Assembly (NCBI GenBank): GCA_903632075.3
Contig: CAHIKZ030002090.1
Coordinates: 4,361,001-4,425,000, forward strand
Length of the DNA stretch: 64,000 bases
Origin: Acanthosepion pharaonis
Lineage: Eukaryota; Mollusca; Cephalopoda; Sepiida; Sepiidae
Reading direction: 5' to 3'
In this document: positions 33,238 to 44,109 of the stretch, piece after piece
How the letters are laid out: every line of letters starts with the position of its first letter
How positions within the stretch are numbered: the first letter of the stretch is position 1
Translations under genes and position numbers: made by a program
Notes under the pieces: generated by a model
Told to the model about the DNA's origin: nothing
Database searches by the model: none
Seen by the model: the letters and a program-made list of their open reading frames with translations, nothing else

Positions 33238-33307
<70 letters not shown>
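32990..33307 (-). repeat. Dispersed repeat R8 and (TA)n
   Basis: The minus strand gives CTTGTGTATTTATGCAGCAG, TTTCGTTAAAGACGACTGAC and GCCATTATCAAGGGCGAT, in the order seen at 24.1 kb. TA tract at 33241-33307. Confidence 0.7.
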
Positions 33308-33310
<3 letters not shown>

Positions 33311-33699
33311 ACCACCCCAAATAAGTTTCCCATTGGTACATTTTTCCTTCGATCCTCCTCAGCAAATCTCCCCACCCCCTTGGCAATTAGTTTAATTGTT
33401 TTCTGGATGTTGAGGGCGTTACCATATTTCCTTCTCGATTGTCCGTATACAGCGGCTTCATCCTTCTCTCTCCAGGAATCGTCAGCCACGACATCGATTA
33501 TACTTTCACTCTCATTTCTTTCGAGTTCACACTCAATTAGCATTATTAGAGAAAATTAATACACGTAACAGTATTTTGCCCAACGCCAATGTAAACAGAT
33601 TATCTCCCTTTTTGCCTCTAATTGGAAAAATTATACAAGTAATTTCGTGTCAACTGTTGTACAATATGAGAAAGTCGTAATTTTTTTTTTTTAATTTCA
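33308..33699. other. No recognisable gene
   Basis: 33330-33545 is less AT-rich and holds a minus-strand frame (ECELERNESESIIDVVADD, then SWREKDEAAVYGQSRRK) that looks protein-like but runs into the TA tract; family unknown. Confidence 0.35.
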
Positions 33700-33854
33700 A
33701 AAGCAAGAATGAGAGAATGAAAGAGAAAATTAGCGAGAATGAGAGAAGGGAGAGGAAAAAGAGAAAGGTTAGAAATGAAAGCGACAAAATTAATTAGTGG
33801 ATATAGAAGAGAGATAGAGAGAGAGTAAGGAAATGTGAAATATCATAAAGCGAG
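33700..33854. repeat. Purine-rich (GA)-type tract
   Basis: Nearly all A/G on the plus strand with GAGAGA/GAGAAA words; part of an interrupted purine domain resumed at 34715-35030 and 35377-35720. Confidence 0.8.
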
Positions 33855-34500
33855 TCTGTCTATATTTCTGAAATGAGGTACTATGTACATTATTTACATT
33901 ATTCGGACTATTGTCCTCATCTTTGTCGCCATATTTATCACAACGTTTCGGCCTTTCAGTATCTGTCTATATTTCTGAGATGAGGTACTATGTACATTAT
34001 TTACATTATTCGGACTATTGTCCTCATCTTTGTCGCCATATTTATTACAACGTTTCGGCCTTTCAGTATCTGTCTATATTTCTGAAATGAGGTATTATGT
34101 ACATTATTTACATTATTCGGACTATTGTCCTCATCTTTGTCGCCATATTTATTACAACGTTTCGGCCTTTCAGTATCTGTCTATATTTTTGAGATGAGGT
34201 ATTATGTACATTATTTACATTATTCGGACTATTGTCCTCATCTTTGTCGCCATATTTATCACAACGTTTCGGCCTTTCAGTATCTGTCTATATTTCTGAG
34301 ATGAGGTATTATGTACATTATTTACATTATTCGGACTATTGTCCTCATCTTTGTCGCCATATTTATCACAACGTTTCGGCCTTTCAGTATCTGTCTATAT
34401 TTCTGAGATGAGGTACTATGTACATTATTTACATTATTCGGACTATTGTCCTCATCTTTGTCGCCATATTTATTACAACGTTTCGGCCGTTGGAGAAGTT
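33855..34500 (-). repeat. 107-bp tandem array, six units, from repeat family P
   Basis: Units start (TCTGTCTATATTTCTGA) at 33855, 33962, 34069, 34176, 34283 and 34390, an exact 107-bp step. Each holds GTACATTATTTACATTATTCGG, TTGTCCTCATCTTTGTCGCC and ACAACGTTTCGGCCTTTCAG. On the minus strand the junction reads ATACTGAAAGGCCGAAACG, where a single copy would have CTGAAGAAGGCC...CGGCCGAAACG. Units differ at only a few bases, so the array is young. Confidence 0.95.
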
Positions 34501-34544
34501 TCAGAGGGAAAATTAGCAGGAGATAACTGACAACTGACATCCAT

Positions 34545-34715
34545 CAAACATGGCACGTGGAACTAGAACAGTCTACCCCAGTGCGCAAAATAAAGGGTTC
34601 AGTTCGAAATTCCAACCACCTGAAGAAGGCCGGAGCATACAACGGCCGAAACGTTGTGATAAATATGGTAACAAAGATGAGGAAAATAGTCCGAATAATG
34701 TAAATAATGATCATA
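34545..34715 (+). repeat. Repeat family P copy facing the array
   Basis: CATGGCACGTGGAACTAG, AACAGTCTACCCCAGTG, ACCTGAAGAAGGCCGG, ACGGCCGAAACGTTGTG, GTCCGAATAATGTAAATAATG. Together with the array it forms an inverted repeat, as at 8.1-8.5 kb. Confidence 0.85.
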
Positions 34716-35030
34716 AAGCGAGGAGAAATGAGAGGCACTCAGAGAAAAAGTAATTGGGAGAGAGAGGTGGGGGCGGAGAAATAAAGACTGAAAGTAAGAC
34801 AAAAAGAGAGAGAGTTAGAGAGAAAGTGAAAATAAGAGAGACAAGAATAGAGTATATAAACAGAGCGAGAGAGTGTGAGAGCGAGAAATAAGAAAGCTTG
34901 GAAAAGAGACTGAATGAGAGCAAAAGAAAAAGGAAATAGTCTCGAATAGAACGAAAGAGAAAGGAAATGAGAAAATTAGAATGACTGAAAAAGAAATGAA
35001 ATGAGCGAGAAAGAGAAAGAGAGAGAGAGA
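34716..35030. repeat. Purine-rich tract
   Basis: GAGAGAGAAAGTGAAAAT-type sequence with few pyrimidines. The minus-strand frames rich in S, L and F are artefacts. Confidence 0.85.
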
Positions 35031-35376
35031 ATTTTGTTTTGTTTGTTGTTTAGCGGCATATCAACTCTTCATGTGTCATTTAATACCGAAATTTAATTTT
35101 TGGGGGAGTATTAGTAATTTCTTTTACAAAAATGTGTTGCAGGTATTTTTTTTTTACTATGAAAATACATTTCTGTATATTCACTATAATTTTTTTTTAA
35201 TATTTACATAATGTTTTGGGCTTCATTATTTGGTACCTTAACTTGTGGTACCACACCGAGTCAAGGTAGACCCGGGAACAACGACCACTAAGAGGTAGTT
35301 CCCCTCACCTCAAAACCTCGAATCTCCGGATTAGAGGCCTGGCTGCCGGATGTAGTTTATCGTCATACCCAGGAAG
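35031..35376 (-). mobile_element. SINE-like family S1 copy inserted in a purine tract
   Basis: Reverse orientation: TTAGCGGCATATCAAC, GTCATTTAATACCGAAA, several TAnTATTTnC units, GGTAGACCCGGGAACAACG and TGTAGTTTATCGTCATACCC. AGAGAAAGAGAGA-like sequence on both sides could be a target duplication but cannot be judged in GA repeats. Confidence 0.8.
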
Positions 35377-35720
35377 GCGCAAAAGAGAAAGAGAGAATGT
35401 GTGCGCTAGAGAGTAAATGAGAAAGACAAAAATAAAGGAAATGAGAGAGAGAAGAGAGAAGAAAGAGTAAAAGAATGAGAGAGAGAAAAAGAGAATGAGA
35501 AGAGGAGGCGGAATGAAAGGAAAAAAAGAAATGAGATATAGAGAAAATGTGAAATAAAATGAAATGGAATTATGTGCGTGTAAAAGTCATAAAACAGTGA
35601 AGATCATGTCAGAGAATTGGTATGAAATGAGAGACAGAGAAAGAGAAGGAATTGGAGAGGAAATAAGAAAAACAGAGAGAAAAATAAACAGAGAACGGCT
35701 TAGAGAAATATAAAGAAGAT
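35377..35720. repeat. Purine-rich tract
   Basis: Continuation of the tract split by the S1 insertion. Confidence 0.8.
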
Positions 35721-35799
35721 TTGCTCGTTTTTTATATTCTTATGTGTCAGCGTTGAATTTCATTGCTTTTTCAAATGAGGCATTGCCATTCTTCATATG

Positions 35800-35898
35800 T
35801 CATCATATGTATAGGTTTATGAAATAGAAACGTTTTTATTCTGCTCTTTATTCTATTCTCTGTCTGTCTCACTATCTTTGCATATATCTATGCATACA

Positions 35899-35977
<79 letters not shown>

Positions 35978-36103
35978 ATACACACACATATATATATATA
36001 TTAAAGTTCACTTTTATATATATGCCATCATATGTATAGGTTTATGAAATAGAAACGTTTTTATTCTGCTCTTTATTCTATTCTCTGTCTGTCTCACTAT
36101 CTT

Positions 36104-36178
<75 letters not shown>

Positions 36179-36304
36179 ATACACACACACACACATATAT
36201 ATAGATATATAGATATTAATGTTCACTTTTATATTTACATACGCTCTATTCCTGATATTGAGCACTTTATTCCATAAATATACCACAACTTAAAACTATA
36301 TTTC

Positions 36305-36338
<34 letters not shown>

Positions 36339-36340
36339 GT
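35800..36340. repeat. Tandem duplication (about 223 bp x2) with (CATA)n, (TA)n, (TG)n
   Basis: CATCATATGTATAGGTTTATG ... CTCTGTCTGTCTCACTATC ... GCATATAT occurs at 35803 and again at 36026. Each is followed by TA, TGTGTG-TATACACACA palindromes and TTCACTTTTATAT. The second continues with CGCTCTATTCCTGATATTGAG, seen also at 39067. TA tract at 36310-36336. Confidence 0.85.
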
Positions 36341-36474
36341 AGGCCAAATGTTTGGTGCCACCCTGGATTTCAAAGAATCGCCTAAAAATTGAAGGTTGCG
36401 TAACTTTTTCAAAACTAATTTACCAGCTCACTCCTAGCCAGAGGAAGTTTCCTTTCTGGAGTTTTTTTTTTTTT

Positions 36475-36840
36475 TTTTCCAAATAATAATAATAATAATA
36501 ATAATGATTCTGGGATTTTACAATACAAACAGAGAGGACAATGATAGCTAATCGCCCAGACATCGTGATCAAAGACCACGAGAACAGAAGGCGCCTTCTC
36601 ATTGACATGGCGGTCATTGCAGACTGTAATGTATCTTTGAAGATCTGTAAATAATTATCAAAATACAAGGAGGGGGAATCTAAAAAATGTGGCACAATAA
36701 TTCCAGTTGCAGTTGGAACCCTAGGATTGATTGGAAACGGTCCCGATAGACTCTTTGAAAGGATTACTGGTAACCCATGCCTTAAAGAATCACAAAAAAT
36801 TGTGTTCACAAATACACATTACGAAAAGCTTTATCTATGT
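36475..36840 (+). pseudogene. Third non-LTR retrotransposon C-terminus (nuclease-like domain)
   Basis: After a (AAT)n tract the plus strand reads FWDFTIQTERTMIANRPDIV, then KDHENRRRLLIDMAVIADC, LSKYKEGES, and IPVAVGTLGLIGNGPDRL. The RPDIV...LIDMAV spacing with DIV and D resembles the C-terminal region shared by many animal non-LTR elements, reminiscent of a PD-(D/E)xK fold. Stops follow after LKICK. The 129-codon minus-strand frame over it is a shadow. Confidence 0.65.
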
Positions 36841-36959
36841 AAAATGTCTGTGATCTTACGGTTTGTTTGTTTTTTAAGATGAGTGGAAAATGGCATTAAG
36901 TCATTTCTGATCTTAGATCTCTAACAGGAAGTAAATGTGTATACAGCAGAAATCCAGGG

Positions 36960-36965
36960 AAATAA

Positions 36966-37011
<46 letters not shown>

Positions 37012-37012
37012 C
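36960..37012. repeat. (AAT)n microsatellite
   Basis: ATAATAATA tract about 120 bp after the LINE domain, possibly its expanded tail. Confidence 0.9.
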
Positions 37013-37884
37013 CGAAATTTTAATCTATCACTGCATAAAATTTGAGTAAAACTTTTAGCTTTTTTACCTAATCTACCTTGCTAGCTAATGGTAATCTAAG
37101 GTCTGGCAATTTTTTAATTTTCGGTAACCCCTCCTCTCTAAAAAAAAAATTGGATGTCATGCATTAATGGGTTAAATATTTTAGCATTCTAGTTTAGTAG
37201 AAGTTAATTAAGCCAGAGAAGGTGTGAAGCTTACTAATTAACTCAAAACTTTCGGCCTCTGCTATATACTAATGAGTCAAATGTTGTGGGAGAGGTAGAA
37301 TGAAAAAAAAAAACCCAAGCGTCGAATGTGGCATCGATTACAGAAATTTTCGAAATACCTACACATTGAACTATGTGATCTGCATAGCCGTCCAGTTCTT
37401 TTATATATTTGTAGGTGCTGTAACTTTGGGTTGATTTCACCTCCCTCCACCATGCCATAAATTCTTCATTGGCTTGATTACTTTTGTGACCGTAATTTCT
37501 CTTTCAATGAGATTTTGTTTTGGTAGTTTATAATGTTGCACTCCTTCGCATTTATTTGGTTGTGTAACCTGAATTAGGTGTATTTTAGCGCAATATTTCA
37601 TTGGTACAAGTTTCATGAAAAAAGGTTCTTTATTACAGGTTTTATCTATTTTGTTCTATTCCCAACCATTATTCAAGTACATATCGAAATATAAATGAAA
37701 CTTCCTAGTATTTTAGTCACATTCTGTTATACAGAATTTTTTGTTATATTGTTAAGATTTGCTGGGTTTCTTGCCTTATTTAGAAACACTATTATATATT
37801 CATTGGGTCAAATGAAATATACAATAGCGTTTCTAAATTCTCCTAGTTACTAACGATATATTAAACTAAACGCGTCAGCTAAAA
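37013..37884. other. No recognisable feature
   Basis: AT-rich, no long meaningful frames. Confidence 0.5.
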
Positions 37885-38240
37885 CTACATTATGTAATGG
37901 AAGTCCGACAATAATTTTAATATATTTTTAATATATTTTATGTTTATACGTTATTTTTATAGATACAAATATTTAAGTAAATGCTCTCTTTATAATAAAC
38001 AATATTAATAACATTTACCGTCCTGAATATCTGAGAAATTTCATAGAAAATATGTGACAGGAATCGAACCTGTATCCTACACGAAACCGTCATATAGCCT
38101 GACGTGTTATACCATTTAGCTACGGAGGAAGCGTCTGGTTAACAGATATAAGCGTTCGACAAAAATCATGGGAAATTTGTAGTTTAAAACAGTAATTTGA
38201 CCTTGCTAACCAGATGCTTCTTCCCATCACATTTACGGTG
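37885..38240 (-). mobile_element. SINE S2, near-complete copy
   Basis: Minus orientation in order: ATTATGTAATGGAAGTCCGAC (tail end), GATACAAATATTTAAGTAAATGC, B-box complement GGAATCGAACCTGTATCC, CATATAGCCTGACGTG and the A-box region TTAGCTACGGAGGA, then CAGTAATTTGACCTTGC. Confidence 0.8.
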
Positions 38241-38889
38241 CGCATGTCCAGGACAGCGGAGACGGTGCAGTTGTAAAAGAGCATATAATCTGGGTAACAG
38301 GACACGGGTGAGAACTGGAATATTGCTGAGCTGGTTAGACCAATTGATGCCCAGAAAGCGTCTCAGATAGCGACAATGAAAGGTGCAGAGGCGTCTCTTC
38401 TGTCGCTTATGACAACACGATGTTAAATAAAAAGATGTCAATGACGAAAAGAAAGAAAGAAAACATAAAATATCAGTTTGCGTCCAAATTCTGAATTTAA
38501 TACTTAGTTAGTTTCATGCCTTCTTTGGTTTAACTCCGACTAAGCCAAGTTACTGAAACTATTTAACACATTAGTGCATGGTGTCCATTTTTTTCAGAGA
38601 GGGAATTTACCTCAATTTTTATTTTAATCTGGCAGCTTCAAGATTTGCAAGAGCCAGCCGGGTAGATTAGGCGAAAAGAAGTAAAGTTTTAAGGAAATAT
38701 TATGCAGTGATTGGTTAATTTCGTTATCATTATTATTATTAGTGAATATGTGATAGAAAACTATCAAAGAAGAAAAAGGGAATTAGTTTCAAGAAAGGCA
38801 CGTAACCTTCGCCTTTGTAGTTGATTCTTCGAAATTCAGAGCGTGGACCCAAACATTGAACATTATTTATGAGAGCTACTTATTCTTAT
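38241..38889. other. No recognisable feature
   Basis: A minus-strand frame at 38184-38441 is cysteine- and arginine-rich without a known motif. The rest is AT-rich. Confidence 0.45.
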
Positions 38890-39385
<496 letters not shown>

Positions 39386-39531
39386 CCAAAATTGTACTGT
39401 TTTTTTATTTCATCGTCAGTTTAAATATTCATTAATATGCATTTAATATTTTACTTAAAATGTTAATCTTCTTTGCAATAAACGCTACAGTTTTTGTCAT
39501 TTACAGAGTGAGTACATTTTTCGGGACACGT

Positions 39532-39585
<54 letters not shown>

Positions 39586-40017
39586 TGCCAGCGTGAAGTG
39601 CTTGTCAAAATGCGATGGTTAGATACCTTGTCTTACAACCTCATTACTTGTGATTTCAATCTTGCTTAGATGCCGCACTTACATGACCTGACACTTCATC
39701 AAGTTTAACAAATATTCACAACGGTAATCTCTTGGTAGAGTGATAGTTAACGAGCACTTTTTTATTGTTGTTTTTTTTTCCTTTTTAAAGAACTTTCCTC
39801 GCGGTTTCAATCGTTTCTTTGTTACTGTTCTTTTAATGTAATGGTTTCCGACTCAAAGAGAAAGGAATCGATGTGGTGGGTTCAAATCCATCCCTTCTTT
39901 TTCCAGTTATAGTCTAAATCATTCAGTTTTGTGCCATGCGTAATACAAGCTTAGGCAATCATGTATATTTCCATACATGACTGACTTTTTTTCCCGCAGT
40001 AGTTTGCCATTTGTTTC
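39386..40017. other. No gene; (TA)n at 39536-39581
   Basis: A possible decayed tRNA-like B box (GGGTTCAAATCC, about 39880) is seen but not a full SINE. Confidence 0.5.
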
Positions 40018-40222
40018 TGCGGTGGACCAGTTGTCATCAAAGGCTGTAGAACTCGGTCTGTCCTGCTATTTACTCATAGCTGGGAGGAGAAGAAAAGGAT
40101 TGATATCTTTCCCAAGGGTATTAGCACGTAAGTGAATGCAGTGGATTCGACTGGAATTCGAACTCGGCTCTCTGATTCCTTATTCGGAGCCCCTGTCCAT
40201 TATTCCACCGTGCCTCCCCAGA
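40018..40222 (-). mobile_element. SINE S6 copy with tRNA-like head
   Basis: Minus orientation: GCGGTGGACCAGTTGTCATC, TATTTACTCATAGCTGGGAGG, CTTTCCCAAGGGTATTAGC, CACGTAAGTGAATGCAGTGG, ATTCGAACTCGG (B box) and CATTATTCCACCGTGCCTCC. It matches the plus-strand copy at 58.75-58.97 kb. Confidence 0.85.
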
Positions 40223-42177
40223 GTACCCAGTTAAAAAGCGGTATATTTATTAACACTGTTTTATCTTTTTGTTTTTTGTTTTTTCTTTTTTTAATACCAT
40301 GTTACTTCGGAACATAAACGCCCATGGATTCCTTTTCTTTATTGTCTGTGAATTGCCATGCATTCTTGGGGAAATAAATTGATTTCCCTTTGACTTCTTT
40401 ACGGTTTTAATTTCGAAGCAACCCATAAAGAGACTGCTGCCCGAAGTAAGAGAGCGTAATCTACCTGGGGTCTTTCATTCCTAGTTGGTAGGAGCCAAAA
40501 AGGAGTCTTTAGCTGTGATGCTTTCAAAAATAGAACCACTAACACACTGGACCCGAACCACGTTTGCTTAACACCTCCAAGATCTTTCGGTCTAATCAGA
40601 TAAATTTTACTCTGATACACTTGGCTCATATTAAGCCAAATATATGTGACGGTAGGCCTGAAAGGTGACCTCATACAGTGACTTTATTCGCATCTCACCG
40701 GATGTCAGAGGCTGCCCCCTGAATGCAAACAAACGATTGACTCATATGCGCTTAGGGTGTGCGCACGTCGAACAACTGGATGACAGAAATGTATATAAGC
40801 GTCCCACCCGAGAGGGTAATGACAGAGTCTCTCAATTGCCTCCTCGCAAGAAGATTAACATTCGATGAAATCTCACAATGACACACCCACTTACCGATTT
40901 GAAATCAGGGATTGAATAAACAATACTTTTACGTATGAAGGATTTAGTTCCGGTTTCTTTAGTGTGAACAATGATAACTTTACAATGATACAATTTACTT
41001 TTAGCCATCTTTAATATTGAAGGTATTAATACATGAAACCTCAAGTAACCAGTAAAGTTGATCTTTATAAATAAAAACAGATAAGAATACGAAAGTAAAA
41101 AGTAAATTGCAAGTTGGATAGTTTATAAAAATGATTTTGCTAAAAATGACCTGATGCAATGACAGGTAAGCAAGATTCCTGAAACCATAAATTGAGTATA
41201 GTGTAGACAAGCAACATCAGGATGTGGTCTGATAGAACACCAATATGTGTCTTCTAGAGAAGAGTGGTTCTGACTTAAATGCATTCAACCCAAGATATTT
41301 CTTATAAAGAATTTGTGTGAACCAACAACATTTAAACAGTATGAACAAGCACAATTTATATCTATGCTTATTTATATTATCGAAAATTATATAGAATATT
41401 ATCTATAATATAAATCAAAGAGTTTTAATTGGGGTTTTAAAATTATGTAGTTTTAGTTGGGCGCGGCATTCTTGCTTACCTTGAAAATCAGCAGCCGAAA
41501 TCCTTGTGTCAAGATTTCAATTTACCAAATATATTTTTACTAATTTATTTACTAGTTATTTTTTACTAATTTACCAAACTTAAATACATTTAACCCGAGT
41601 TATTCGTCATGAAGAATTTTCGCGAACCAACAATATCAGTTATTTATAGCAAGATTCGCAAGAGTGTTTTATCCTCTGGCGCTTTACAATCCGGTAATTA
41701 TTATGATGATACACATTTTGAATCTGACACAATTCATTTATGGATCTTTCAGGAGAGTGCTTCGATTCAGCTCTAAACCATTGTTTGAACCGTAAAATTC
41801 TCGTCTCTTTAAAAGTGATACTTTAAAAAGAATCTAAAAAAACATAACGTTTGTTTGTATATGATCCAAAACTCCCGATATTCAACACATTTTGATGATT
41901 ATTTTAAAAGACAAGGACACATATTTCAGGAATCTTACTGTTTTTATTGTAAACATTTAAAAAGCATCAACAATCACAAACAATTTATATTTATGGTGAT
42001 TTATATTATAGAACAAAAAAATCGTTTTCTTTTCCAGCTGATCAGAAAGAATTGGCAAGATCGGAAATATATTTACATAGAGTGTTCTTTTAACCCTAAA
42101 ACCCTAACCATAGTACCTTGCGCAAATTTTCCTATTTTTAATTACAATTCGTGGTCCGAGAATTTATCTATCTGATT
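40223..42177. other. Unique-looking AT-rich block with a diverged internal duplication
   Basis: About 2 kb without microsatellites. 41275-41333 and 41579-41636 share CTTAAATnCATTnAACCC and GAACCAACAACAT-like words, and 41340-41390 resembles 41965-42015, so the block has been duplicated and has diverged. CCCTAAAACCCTAACC at about 42094 is telomere-like but too short to call. Confidence 0.45.
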
Positions 42178-42507
42178 GCCACTCTTGAGCACTTTTTTCC
42201 AACAGGTTCTGACATCCACAGCTCTACCAAGTTCTTCCTTTCTGATTCCAATACAACCTATAAGTTTATCGATGAAGATTCTTGCTGGTTTACCTCTTTT
42301 ACTTTGTTCCACAATTTAGATCCCTTTGTAGAAACTGATGTCAATTACTTCTTTACTTCTCCAGTAATAGCTTCACAACCACACTTGCCCTTCACAGATT
42401 ATGAGTCCCTAATCATTGTTTGGTTCCTATATAGTTCTACATTAGACATTATATTGCCAGAATGTAATAGAAATCAGTATTTTCTGAACTATCTCAAGTC
42501 TCAATAA
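42178..42507 (+). CDS. Low-confidence candidate exon, unidentified
   Basis: A strong-looking splice acceptor (GAGCACTTTTTTCCAACAG, ending near 42205) is followed by about 100 open codons: GSDIHSSTKFFLSDSNTTYK, then FVETDVNYFFTSPVIASQPH, to YLKSQ and a TAA at 42505-42507. Composition is aromatic-rich. I recognise no domain. AT-rich DNA can produce such a frame by chance. Confidence 0.15.
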   Translation, partial: ATLEHFFPTGSDIHSSTKFFLSDSNTTYKFIDEDSCWFTSFTLFHNLDPFVETDVNYFFTSPVIASQPHLPFTDYESLIIVWFLYSSTLDIILPECNRNQYFLNYLKSQ

Positions 42508-42519
42508 TTCGGCACACCA

Positions 42520-42520
<1 letters not shown>

Positions 42521-42581
<61 letters not shown>
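42521..42581. repeat. (TA)n microsatellite
   Basis: TA tract next to the hammerhead-bearing repeat. Confidence 0.95.
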
Positions 42582-42583
<2 letters not shown>

Positions 42584-42699
42584 AGGTACGATAAGAACGG
42601 ATAGAGTACAGTCTCAAAGTTCGTAACGTTTAATTTAAAACAGGACTCAATACAGAGTAGAGCAATATTATTTATTTAATGATATTACATCGAAATTAT

Positions 42700-42770
42700 G
42701 TAAAAATCGTTACACAATTGCAGTCGTGTTTCAATGCGTACCAATGCATCTCATCAGGCGAATGTAAATT
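42700..42770 (-). ncRNA. Candidate type I hammerhead ribozyme
   Basis: On the minus strand CTGATGA (42757-42751) is followed by helix II GATGC/GCATT (42750-42746 with 42737-42733), then GAAAC (42732-42728). Helix III ACACGA/TTGTGT has a six-base loop, leaving A at 42711 as the base before the cleavage point. Helix I keeps CGA/TCG (42709-42707 with 42761-42759) after one A-C mismatch. All invariant core bases are present. It lies in a repeat-like segment (42590-42790) beside (TA)n. No experimental support. Confidence 0.55.
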
Positions 42771-43179
42771 AATGGCGATGCACATCTTTATATGAACCCT
42801 ATTTTCTGTGTTTACACGAAATACCCTCCTGAAAGATCTTTCATTATTAAATCAAAGAAGTGAATTAACAGTAAATTGTAAGCAAACTTTACCTTACAAT
42901 TTAGTTAAACTCTGGTATTTGATAATGCTTTTTCTTCTATTTTACTTGTACTGCGTTGTACTATATATGGCTTACCTTTCTATTTGCAAGATTAATCTGG
43001 ATTTAATATAATTCTGTATTAATTTCCTGGAAGTATTAGTAACATCTTGTAGAGATGTATTGGTATTTGGTTGCTATTTTTGATATTTTGATTGGTTAGT
43101 GTTCTTGACATCTTATATAAAGGATTTTTATTTAACAGTTGCATATTAATTTACCAAATAATTCCATATGTTTAGATTA
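42771..43179. other. No recognisable feature
   Basis: AT-rich, including a hydrophobic plus-strand frame (42808-43011) typical of T-rich DNA. Confidence 0.5.
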
Positions 43180-43318
43180 CTTACAAAGCAATGTCAATCC
43201 TTATCGTCTGTCTTCTTATTTCCTGTTCTTTTGTTGTACTTAATAATCTTTTTTCTTATCTTGTTTCACACCCAGGCGTTTTAGTAGCTCCTTTGCTTTG
43301 CTTGTAGTGAAATGATTA

Positions 43319-43320
<2 letters not shown>
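43180..43320 (+). mobile_element. LINE-A 3' end
   Basis: TTACAAAGCAATGTCAATCC (KxNVNP), TTATCGTCTGTCTTC and a terminus GTTTTAGTAGCTCC...GTAGTGAAATGATTAAT before (CA)n(TA)n at 43321-43400. Confidence 0.7.

Positions 43321-43400
<80 letters not shown>
43321..43400. repeat. (CA)n(TA)n microsatellite
   Basis: Compound tract between a LINE-A 3' end and an S2 SINE. Confidence 0.95.
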
Positions 43401-43406
<6 letters not shown>

Positions 43407-43800
43407 TTTAAGACATTTTTATGTTTATACATTCTTTTTATAGATACAGATATTTAAGTAAATGCTCTGTTTAAAGTAAACAGTATTAATAACGTTTACC
43501 GGCCTGAATGTCCGAGAAATTTTCATAGAAAATATTCGTCGTCCGACAGAAATCGAACCTGTATCCTCATAACCGTCATATAGCCTGACGTGTCTTAACC
43601 GATTGGGCCACAGAAGATCGTTTGGTTAGCAAAGTCGATTTTACTGCTTTTAAACTACAATCTTCCATGATTATCTCACGTACATTCATATCTTCTCAAA
43701 ACGTATCCAAATGTAAACAAATGACGTCACACATTATAAAATGGACAAAGTCCGACAATTATTTTAAGACATTTTTATGTTTATACATTTTTTCATGGAA
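43401..43800 (-). mobile_element. SINE S2, complete unit plus start of a second tail
   Basis: Minus orientation: tail (TTTTAAGACATTTTTATG, AAGTAAATGCTCTGTTTA, GTTTACCGGCCTGAATGTCC), tRNA-like head (GAAATCGAACCTGTATCC, ATATAGCCTGACGTG, CCGATTGGGCCACAGA), upstream module (TTAGCAAAGTCGATTTTACTG), then another tail in the same direction (ACATTATAAAATGGACAAAG). This is the clearest evidence that the unit is arranged head-to-tail. Confidence 0.85.
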
Positions 43801-44006
43801 GATTGTAGTTAAATAAAATAATATATAATATTGTAAATTAGGAAAAAGATTTTGTACCGTGTTTCATCTGTTACGATTTCCTTGGACTTGGCATTGTTGA
43901 TGTTGCCACATGCGCATGAAACGAGAGAGGCAGATACTTTTAAAAATTTTGAATTTTTTTCTTGAAAGAATGTTTTTTCAGTCTTGACAAATTCATCTGT
44001 ATCCTT

Positions 44007-44051
<45 letters not shown>

Positions 44052-44062
44052 ATATATATATA

Positions 44063-44109
<47 letters not shown>
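43801..44109. other. No gene; (TC)n(TATC)n(TA)n at 44011-44106
   Basis: AT-rich spacer ending in a compound microsatellite. Confidence 0.7.

Noticed and set aside
33855..34500. CRISPR-like regular repeats
   Set aside because: Units are contiguous 107-bp tandem copies without unique spacers, in an animal-type genome; the same applies to the 30-, 42- and 22-bp arrays.
36420..36809. A 129-codon minus-strand frame
   Set aside because: It is the antisense shadow of the RPDIV...LIDMAV retroelement domain on the plus strand and runs into an (AAT)n tract.
42085..42115. Interstitial telomere-like AACCCTAAAACCCTAACC
   Set aside because: Fewer than three imperfect units; expected by chance in AT-rich DNA.
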